A DNA stretch of 11,905 bases, from positions 1-11,905 of the forward strand of contig CAINXK010000248.1 in assembly GCA_903854805.1 (NCBI GenBank). The letters are read 5' to 3'. The notes beneath the pieces are model-generated. The model ran no database searches. It was not told where the DNA came from and saw only the letters and a list, made by a program, of their open reading frames with translations. The translations under genes were made by a program, and so were the position numbers. This document shows, in pieces, positions 5,918-11,905 of this stretch; positions within the stretch are counted from its first letter, which is position 1, and the number at the start of each line of letters is the position of its first letter. Origin of the DNA: an uncultured Anaerolineae bacterium (GTDB taxonomy: Bacteria; Chloroflexota; Anaerolineae; Anaerolineales; Villigracilaceae).

Positions 5918-8530
5918 TCAATCTTTTACAATTTTCGCCACAGTTACGCCATCGCCACCTTCGTTGGGATGGCCTTCTTCGAAGGATGCCACCTGGGTGT
6001 GCTCTTTAAGTGCTGCTCGCACTTCCTGGCGCAGTTTTCCGGTGCCCTTACCGTGAATGATACGTACAAAAGGCATGCCGGCCAGGTAGGCTTTATCCAG
6101 GTAGTTATCCAGCATCAACAAGGCGTCCTCAGCGCGCTGCCCTCGCAGATCCAGTTCCATGCTGGGCGTGGCCATGCTCAGAGCCGCCGCAGCATATGAT
6201 GTTGTAGCCACAGACATGTTCTCGGCCATTTGCCGGATGCGGCGTGTACGACCGGAAACAATTTTTCCGATTTCTTCGGCCGCTTGATTTTCCAGTGCAT
6301 CCGATTTCCTCTGGATGTCGCCCAGTTTGGCGCGAATTCGCAGGCTGCCTACCTGTACTTCGGCTTCGCCTTCTGATAGGGCAGTTACAATTCCTTCACT
6401 ACCCAGGGTGCGGACAATCACCTTTTCTCCCAATTTCAGTACGCCGCTTGAGGGGCTGGGTCGCGCTTCAACTTTTGGGACCTGGCGTTCGACTGGAACC
6501 TGGGTTTTTTCCTCAATCATTTCAACTTTTGTTTCAAGTTTTTCGAGTGCATCCAGCGGCTGGCGCATTTTTTTCAAATCGGCTTTAAGCCGTCCAATAC
6601 TGCGCTTGAGCACTTCCACTTCCAGTTCGGCTTCAGCTTTGGCTTTTGCAATCACCTCGCGGCGCTCGTCTTCGATCTTTTCAAGGCGTTGGGCGAGTTC
6701 ATTGTTAATATCATCGGTGCGCTGGCGAGCTTTTTCGGCTTTTTCGCGTTCGCGGCTGGATCGATTGCGTTCTTTGCGGATATCGTCCAGCAGCCGGTCG
6801 GCCCGCAGTTCATCCGGGTTGACCTCGTTGCGCGCATCTGCAATAATGCTTTCAGATAGACCCAGCCGTGCGGCAATTGCCAGGGCGTTTGAACGCCCCG
6901 GTAGACCGATAGTCAGACGGTAGGTGGGGCGTAAAGTTGCCACGTCAAATTCGAGCGAAGCGTTCACTACGCCTTCGGCGCTGTGGGCGAAAGCTTTTAA
7001 CTCCGGGTAGTGCGTCGCGACAAAGGTGCTGGCACCGCGCTCCAACAGGTGGCTGAGAATGGCGCGAGCCAGGGCGGCACCCTCTTGTGGATCAGTTCCG
7101 GCGCCCAGTTCATCCAGGATGACCAGCGCGCGCGAGTCGATTTTTTTCAGAATGCGGATGATGTTGGTGATGTGACCGCTGAATGTACTGAGGGATTGTT
7201 CGATCGATTGTTCATCGCCAATATCGGCGAATACATCGTGAAACATTGAAAGTTCCGAGCCGCTCTGAGCGGGAATATGCAGGCCACTTTGAGCCATGAC
7301 CACCAGCAGGCCGACAGTTTTGAGTGAGACGGTTTTGCCACCGGTGTTAGGCCCGGTAATGACGACAGCGCGAGTGCCGCTGGCCAGATCAATGTCGTTG
7401 GCGACTACAAAGGCCGGGTCAATCAGTGGGTGGCGTGCTCTTAATAGCCGGATGACAGGGGATGGGGTTGACGGGACGGAAGCTGCGAGATTGGGATCAC
7501 TTGATTGCGGACGGGAGGCCGGAGCTGGCGCGCGGTGGAGGATCGGTTCGCTGGCGCGGATCTCTTCGGCATATTTCGCTTTAGCAAATGCCAGGTCAAT
7601 GCTGGCCAGTGCTTCGACCCCGGCGATGATGTCGCTGCCCTGTAGGCCTACCAGTGCTGAAATTTCTGCAAGTACCCGGCGGATTTCGTCGCGTTCGGCC
7701 AGTTCCACTTCGCGCATCTTGTTGTTCAACTCAACGACCGCGATTGGTTCGATAAATAACGTCGCGCCGCTCGAAGATTGGTCGTGGACGATCGACTTGA
7801 TCTGCCCTTTGAACTCGGCGCGTAGCGGAATAACATAGCGACCATCACGCTGGGTGATGATCGTGTCTTGTAACATTTGGGACGTCTTTCCGTCACCTAA
7901 GTAGCGTTGTAGGCGGCTCATCAAGCGTTCGCGCGCTACTCGAATTTCGGCCCGGATCGCGCCAAGCCTGGGCGAGGCGGAGTCCAATACTTCACCCTTA
8001 TCCGAGATGGTGCGCGTAATGGCGTCAACTATGCCGGCGGGCACTGGCAGTGCAAGTGCAAGTTCAGCCAGGTGCGGGTAAGGGTGATCAGGGCGCGGTA
8101 CAGATCCGTCCCGGGCTTCTTTTGCCAGTTTCCTGCGCTGGTTTTGGATGGCTTTTGGCTCAGACGCTGGTAATGGTGAATGAAATGGGCTGTTTGGTTC
8201 CGCGTTTTTGCCAAGCAGGCTGCGCTTTAGCTCGCGGCAGGAGATCAACGTGTATTTGATGTCCAATAAATCGACTGTATCCAGCACGCCACCGCGCCGG
8301 GCCAGTTCTACCTTTGCACGGACATCATGTGCACCGCCAATGCTGATATCTTGAACGGAGATCAGACGCCGGGCCTCGCTGGTTTCCTGCAGGCGCAACA
8401 GGGCTGTGTCATATGAGATGGTCGGTTCAAGTGAACGGGCCAGCGCTGCCGAGGCTGAAAAATCACAGTTGGCAGCCAGGCGTTCTAATATTTTCGGATA
8501 TTCGAGTACTTGTAGAGTTTTGCTGTCCAT
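5918..8530 (-). CDS. mutS2: MutS2 family ATPase with C-terminal Smr nuclease domain
   Basis: MutS2 is a cytoplasmic dimeric ATPase that acts on branched DNA and limits homologous recombination; in Bacillus a role in resolving collided ribosomes is also reported. The 870-residue product shows the family order. An N-terminal core/lever region contains SSSGATLFIEP (252-262). The ABC-type ATPase follows with Walker A GPNTGGKT (393-400), Walker B LVILDELGAGTDP (469-481) and the ATHYPELK switch His507. Then come a charged coiled coil (about 575-675), a small beta domain (about 695-740), and an Smr domain with LDLRGQR (793-799) and HGKGTGKLR (826-834). It is longer than the usual 780 or so residues because of two low-complexity stretches at about 107-150 and 333-357. 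The ATG at 8530 has no strong Shine-Dalgarno. It is the last gene of a three-gene minus-strand run and is followed by a hairpin terminator. Confidence 0.95.
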   Translation of the reverse strand: MDSKTLQVLEYPKILERLAANCDFSASAALARSLEPTISYDTALLRLQETSEARRLISVQDISIGGAHDVRAKVELARRGGVLDTVDLLDIKYTLISCRELKRSLLGKNAEPNSPFHSPLPASEPKAIQNQRRKLAKEARDGSVPRPDHPYPHLAELALALPVPAGIVDAITRTISDKGEVLDSASPRLGAIRAEIRVARERLMSRLQRYLGDGKTSQMLQDTIITQRDGRYVIPLRAEFKGQIKSIVHDQSSSGATLFIEPIAVVELNNKMREVELAERDEIRRVLAEISALVGLQGSDIIAGVEALASIDLAFAKAKYAEEIRASEPILHRAPAPASRPQSSDPNLAASVPSTPSPVIRLLRARHPLIDPAFVVANDIDLASGTRAVVITGPNTGGKTVSLKTVGLLVVMAQSGLHIPAQSGSELSMFHDVFADIGDEQSIEQSLSTFSGHITNIIRILKKIDSRALVILDELGAGTDPQEGAALARAILSHLLERGASTFVATHYPELKAFAHSAEGVVNASLEFDVATLRPTYRLTIGLPGRSNALAIAARLGLSESIIADARNEVNPDELRADRLLDDIRKERNRSSREREKAEKARQRTDDINNELAQRLEKIEDERREVIAKAKAEAELEVEVLKRSIGRLKADLKKMRQPLDALEKLETKVEMIEEKTQVPVERQVPKVEARPSPSSGVLKLGEKVIVRTLGSEGIVTALSEGEAEVQVGSLRIRAKLGDIQRKSDALENQAAEEIGKIVSGRTRRIRQMAENMSVATTSYAAAALSMATPSMELDLRGQRAEDALLMLDNYLDKAYLAGMPFVRIIHGKGTGKLRQEVRAALKEHTQVASFEEGHPNEGGDGVTVAKIVKD

Positions 8531-8657
8531 GAGATTGATTTAACCATAATATTTGAAATGTTGGTATCCGTGCGGATGGTTTGTTGATGGATTGATGGAT
8601 ATTAAAAACGACTACTGCGGGTTGTGAGTGCAGATGTCGCTTTTGGACGATAGTTGT

Positions 8658-9131
8658 TTACCCGGGTTGGGCGGGATGATTATTTTTTCCATCTACAACA
8701 TTTGAGCCGCAATATGCGCAGCTTGCAAAATGGGCGCCAGTCCACTTGATTTCATTTGACCGTACAGGCGCTCCACAGTGTGGGCAGGTGGATGGAAGCA
8801 GGTCAGTTCGTGGCGGGCTGTTGGCAGGCGCGGGCGTGGGATGGGTGACGAATGGCGGCAAAGGATTGGGCCTGGGCGCCGACGCCGGGCGGTCCAGACC
8901 AGGTTCAGGGTATGCTGGCGGTGCTGGAACCTGAGAATCTTTCCAGATAGATGAAATCACCATGCTGATCCCGATCAAAATCAGGATACCTGGCCAAAAC
9001 GAGATTGATCCGGATCCTGTGCGGAATAGACCTGAAAAGAAAAACACTCCCAGTGCGATCAGCCAGAACGCGCCCTTCAGGGGGCGTCCTCGGCGAGCAA
9101 ACCCTGGGCCACGATGATGAAATCTGGGCAT
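8658..9131 (-). CDS. small two-helix membrane protein with C-terminal zinc ribbon
   Basis: This 157-residue hypothetical protein has an Arg/His-rich N-terminus (1-19), two hydrophobic segments (about 20-34 and 44-62) forming a hairpin in the membrane, and a Pro/Ala-rich flexible linker (about 67-113). A C-terminal CPHC (116-119) ... CAYC (138-141) pair should bind one zinc ion as a rubredoxin-knuckle-type ribbon. Under the positive-inside rule both ends would be cytoplasmic. No enzymatic motif is present; a tethering or adaptor role is only a guess. The ATG at 9131 is preceded by AGGAG seven bases upstream, a good ribosome site. It sits 91 bases after pfkA and 127 bases before mutS2 on the same strand, so an operon is possible. 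The gap to pfkA contains an inverted repeat TCAGCCT/AGGCTGA (9147-9153 with 9180-9186). Confidence 0.8.
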   Translation of the reverse strand: MPRFHHRGPGFARRGRPLKGAFWLIALGVFFFSGLFRTGSGSISFWPGILILIGISMVISSIWKDSQVPAPPAYPEPGLDRPASAPRPNPLPPFVTHPTPAPANSPPRTDLLPSTCPHCGAPVRSNEIKWTGAHFASCAYCGSNVVDGKNNHPAQPG

Positions 9132-9222
9132 ATCGCTACTCCTGAATCAGCCTGAAACAAAAAAAGGATCTGGGTTGATAGGCTGACATACGAGACTCAT
9201 ACGAATAAGGTTTCTTGCCGGT

Positions 9223-11448
9223 TTATGGCGTGGGCGCCAGCTTGGCCATCAGGTTGGTGATGGTTTTTAATTGCATCCACCACTGTTCTTTTGGGCGCTG
9301 GTGGACGATGTCCACCATGCGTTCAAAATCGCGCATATCATGGAATGAAATCTTGCCATTCTGCAAACCAATAAAGGCGTTGTTGGTCGTGTGCTTTTCA
9401 CATTCGTTGATCAGGTATTCCAGGCACAGGCGTGCCAGGCGCGAAGCCTGGATACGGTCGAAGGGTGAAGGATCGCCGCCTTGTTGCAGATGCCCCAGGA
9501 CTGCCGGGCGGACATCAAATACAGAGCGACCTTCTTCTTCAAAAAGGGAGCAGATGAAGTTGGTGGTGTAAATGGCATTGGCGTTTTCGGCACGAATAAA
9601 TAGTCCCAGCCGTTTGCCGGCGTCGAAGCCACGGTTGAGAATTTCGATATCGTTTGCCAGGTCTTTAAGTGTGACGCCTTCTTCGTTGATGTAGACGCGT
9701 TCCGCACCGGTCGCCATCCCGCTCATCAGGGCCAGGTAGCCGCAAGAATGGCCCATTACTTCCACGACGAAACAGCGTCGCGCTGCCACCGCAGATTGTT
9801 TGATCTTGTCAACTGCGTCCACAATATTATTGAGAGCCGTGTCCGCGCCGATGCTGAATTCTGAACCGGGCAGGTTGTTACTGATCGAAGCTGGTAGACA
9901 TACCAGCGGAATATTAAATGCCGGGAAATTGCTGCGTTCATTGGTCATGGTATAGACCGCCTCATATCCGGTCCAACCGCCAATGACTAACAGAGCGTCG
10001 ATGTGATTATCTTCAATGGTACGCGCGATCGAATACAAGTCGCTGCCTTGCGGAACTTTCCGGCTAGTACCCAATACAGAACCGCCTTGCGAGGCCCAGC
10101 CAGAGACGCTCATCCAGTTCAGTTCGCGAACCTGGTTTTTGACCATGCCATCAAAACCGTTCCCGATTCCCAGCATGATGTGTCCCTGGTCCAGTCCTAA
10201 TCTGATGGCTGTACGTCCGGCGGTGTTCATACCAGCGGCGGGGGCGCCTGCATTCAGTACTGCGATTCTCAAACGTTTCTGGTGTGCTTCTGGAGGATGG
10301 GGCAGGGCACGCACCATGGTTTTGAGGGTATTGAAAGCCTCCTTGAAACTGGTGCTGCGCAGTTCAATGGCTTTTTCATAATCCCGGGCATTGATGGCGT
10401 CGGCAATCGCTCTGGTTTTTGTAACGCAATCCATCAGCGGGTAGTGCACAATCCGGTTTGCGCGCATCCCAACCAAGAGTGGCTCATCAGTTGTTTTTGC
10501 TTTTAGAATGGTGACAACCGCATCGTAGCCAAGTTGGGTCGCCAGGTTGCGATCATAAGCGCTGGGTCTGCCGCCGCGCTGGACGTGTCCCAGAGCCGTA
10601 ACGCGAACTTCCTCGCCGAGACGTTCCTCCAACAAGCGTTGAACATCTGAGCTGCCAATATAGTTTCCATCCCGGTCGCGTGCGCCCTCAGCCAGAACAA
10701 CAATATGGTCGCGTCTTCCGGCCTTAGTGCCGGCTTTCAAGCGTTCCACCATCACATCTTGCCAATTGTCCACATCTGGCGGTGATTCAGGAATTAGAAC
10801 CCAGTCTGCGCCGGTAGCCAGGGCGCCATAAAGCGCTAGGTAACCGCAATTGCGGCCCATTACCTTGACGATGAAGGTCCGTTGGTGGCTGGCGGCTGTG
10901 CTGGAAATGGCATCGATGGCTTCGGTGATGCGGTGCAGTGCGCTGTCTGTGCCGATGGTCATATCGGTGCCATAAAAGTCGTTATCGATGGTACCTACCA
11001 ATCCAACGATTAACAGCGCTGGATGTGCAGCTGCGACTTCCGCATCGATGGAGCCTGCTTCGACAAGTTCAGTTACCAGGGTAGGCCATTCCTGCCTGAA
11101 GATATGTGCCCCGGTCAGTGACCCATCGCCGCCGATAACGATCAAACCATCGATCCCCAGCTGAATGAGATTGAGGGCAGATTTGCGCCGTCCATTACGC
11201 GTCCTGAATTCGTCACTGCGCGCTGTGCCGATGATGGTGCCGCCTCGCTGCAAAATGCCGGCTACCTCATTCCAATCCAGTTTACGGATGCGTTCACCGC
11301 CATCCACCAGGCCCTGGTAGCCTTCATAAATAGCGTACACCTCTGCGCCTTTGTCTATACCGGTACGAACAACTGCCCTGACGGCTGCATTCATGCCCTG
11401 GGCGTCACCTCCGCTGGTCAGTACCGCAATTCGCTTGGTTGATGTCAT
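9223..11448 (-). CDS. pfkA: 6-phosphofructokinase, eukaryote-type tandem-domain, ATP-dependent
   Basis: This enzyme phosphorylates fructose 6-phosphate to fructose 1,6-bisphosphate, the committed step of glycolysis. The 741-residue protein is two fused PFK units. The N-half has SGGDAQGMN (12-20), GGDGSLTGA (106-114), GTIDND with catalytic Asp155 (152-157), MGRNCG (197-202) and GHVQRGG (287-293). Gly in GGDGS and in GTIDND marks ATP rather than pyrophosphate as donor. The C-half has GAPAAGMN (401-408), SISNN (521-525) in place of TIDND, MGHSCG (565-570) and GHLQQGG (652-658). It has therefore lost the catalytic Asp and is probably regulatory, as in animal and fungal PFK. The ending RPKEQWW (718-724) is also eukaryote-like. 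Bacterial single-domain PfkA is about 320 residues. I chose ATG 11448 because the frame upstream to 11532 is unlike a PFK, and GGAG lies about 12 bases upstream, a rather long spacing. It heads the minus-strand run. Confidence 0.95.
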   Translation of the reverse strand: MTSTKRIAVLTSGGDAQGMNAAVRAVVRTGIDKGAEVYAIYEGYQGLVDGGERIRKLDWNEVAGILQRGGTIIGTARSDEFRTRNGRRKSALNLIQLGIDGLIVIGGDGSLTGAHIFRQEWPTLVTELVEAGSIDAEVAAAHPALLIVGLVGTIDNDFYGTDMTIGTDSALHRITEAIDAISSTAASHQRTFIVKVMGRNCGYLALYGALATGADWVLIPESPPDVDNWQDVMVERLKAGTKAGRRDHIVVLAEGARDRDGNYIGSSDVQRLLEERLGEEVRVTALGHVQRGGRPSAYDRNLATQLGYDAVVTILKAKTTDEPLLVGMRANRIVHYPLMDCVTKTRAIADAINARDYEKAIELRSTSFKEAFNTLKTMVRALPHPPEAHQKRLRIAVLNAGAPAAGMNTAGRTAIRLGLDQGHIMLGIGNGFDGMVKNQVRELNWMSVSGWASQGGSVLGTSRKVPQGSDLYSIARTIEDNHIDALLVIGGWTGYEAVYTMTNERSNFPAFNIPLVCLPASISNNLPGSEFSIGADTALNNIVDAVDKIKQSAVAARRCFVVEVMGHSCGYLALMSGMATGAERVYINEEGVTLKDLANDIEILNRGFDAGKRLGLFIRAENANAIYTTNFICSLFEEEGRSVFDVRPAVLGHLQQGGDPSPFDRIQASRLARLCLEYLINECEKHTTNNAFIGLQNGKISFHDMRDFERMVDIVHQRPKEQWWMQLKTITNLMAKLAPTP

Positions 11449-11905
11449 ATTGATGCTCGTCTCCTGCGATAAAAATTCAGTCTTATTGTACTTTGTAACC
11501 CGGGAAGGACAGGTTGTTTCTGTAATTTTCACGATAAGTCAGTTATTTTTTGTATTTATTCATAGTAAGTCTGGTGGCCAGGATACTTCCCCAAAAAGGA
11601 AGAGAAGTTTTGCCCGTTTTTCGGTGGATCTCGCACCTAAAAAATATAAGCGGGTTGCCCAGAACGGTTGATCGAATGAGCTTATCCATCCAGGAAATGA
11701 GTGCGTTTCCCCTTAAAAATTATTCTGTTCTGGATAGAGTTCTTTTGAACAGCGACACAGCATGAGGTAAGTATTCTTTCTGAAGCCATTGGTGCGATTG
11801 GGGATGTGGTTGTTTTTGTTCTATCGGTGTTTGGTATTTACTCACGGCTCATCAGTTTTGCTATTTGCCATGCTAATTTTTGCTGCGCTGCGCATGGTAA
11901 TCTAA
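11449..11905. other. region upstream of pfkA without a supported gene
   Basis: The first 100 bases should hold the pfkA promoter and leader; a TACAAT box occurs on the minus strand near 11485-11490 but lacks a clear -35 partner. Beyond that I see no convincing gene. A plus-strand open stretch (11550-11765) has only a TTG start and no ribosome site. A 33-codon hydrophobic frame at about 11804-11905, ending at the last bases of the window, is too short to judge. Confidence 0.5.
11865..11900. repeat. inverted repeat, possible hairpin
   Basis: TTGCCATGC (11865-11873) pairs with GCATGGTAA (11892-11900): nine pairs, one of them a G-T wobble, around an 18-base loop. There is no T-run after it, so it is not an obvious intrinsic terminator; it may be a protein site or chance. 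Confidence 0.35.

Noticed and set aside
6315..6923. Plus-strand 202-residue Ser/Arg-rich open frame
   Set aside because: It lies wholly opposite mutS2; its composition is the antisense image of the charged coiled-coil coding sequence.
9147..9186. Intrinsic terminator between pfkA and the zinc-ribbon gene
   Set aside because: The TCAGCCT/AGGCTGA repeat has its T-run inside the loop, not after the stem, so it does not fit a terminator.
10016..10381. Plus-strand open frame of 121 residues
   Set aside because: It is entirely antisense to the conserved middle of pfkA and has no motif or ribosome site.
11449..11532. Upstream in-frame extension of pfkA to 11532
   Set aside because: The extra 28 residues are unlike any PFK N-terminus, and the internal ATG at 11448 begins exactly at the conserved TSTKRIAVLTSGGD region with a GGAG upstream.
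1..11905. CRISPR array, tRNA, rRNA or prophage genes
   Set aside because: No regularly spaced repeats, tRNA cloverleaf sequence, rRNA-like sequence or phage structural genes were seen on either strand.

Overview
The window looks like a chromosomal segment from a bacterium, most likely a Chloroflexota (Anaerolineae-like) relative. This guess rests on the two-domain, animal/fungal-style phosphofructokinase, a MutS2 with Smr domain, and moderately GC-rich housekeeping genes. It is inference from gene content; no rRNA or marker gene settles it.

Layout: (1) 1-886, minus strand: the 5' part of threonine synthase (thrC), cut by the window edge. (2) 1049-4160, plus strand: a small dual-specificity-type phosphatase followed almost without gap by a very hydrophobic protein of about 884 residues resembling a GT-C glycosyltransferase. 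The second gene is visibly AT-richer than the flanks. (3) 4161-5860: a low-density, decayed zone. It holds an IS4/IS701-like insertion sequence remnant with recognisable inverted ends, two nonsense codons, an internal deletion and a 3' frameshift. Next to it is a broken minus-strand reading frame that abuts the right end of the element. (4) 5861-5908: a strong, probably bidirectional hairpin terminator. (5) 5918-11448, minus strand: three co-oriented genes, transcribed as pfkA (eukaryote-type ATP-dependent 6-phosphofructokinase), then a small membrane-anchored zinc-ribbon protein, then mutS2. (6) 11449-11905: no convincing gene.

The housekeeping blocks on both sides (amino-acid biosynthesis, glycolysis, DNA maintenance) are typical chromosome. 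The accessory part is the AT-rich stretch from about 1500 to 5860. I do not see a defence system, CRISPR array, phage genes, tRNA or rRNA. The most notable item is the phosphofructokinase: its N-half keeps a complete ATP-type active site. Its C-half has the degenerate S-I-S-N-N motif known from eukaryotic regulatory halves, and even the eukaryotic C-terminal RPKEQWW motif is present.
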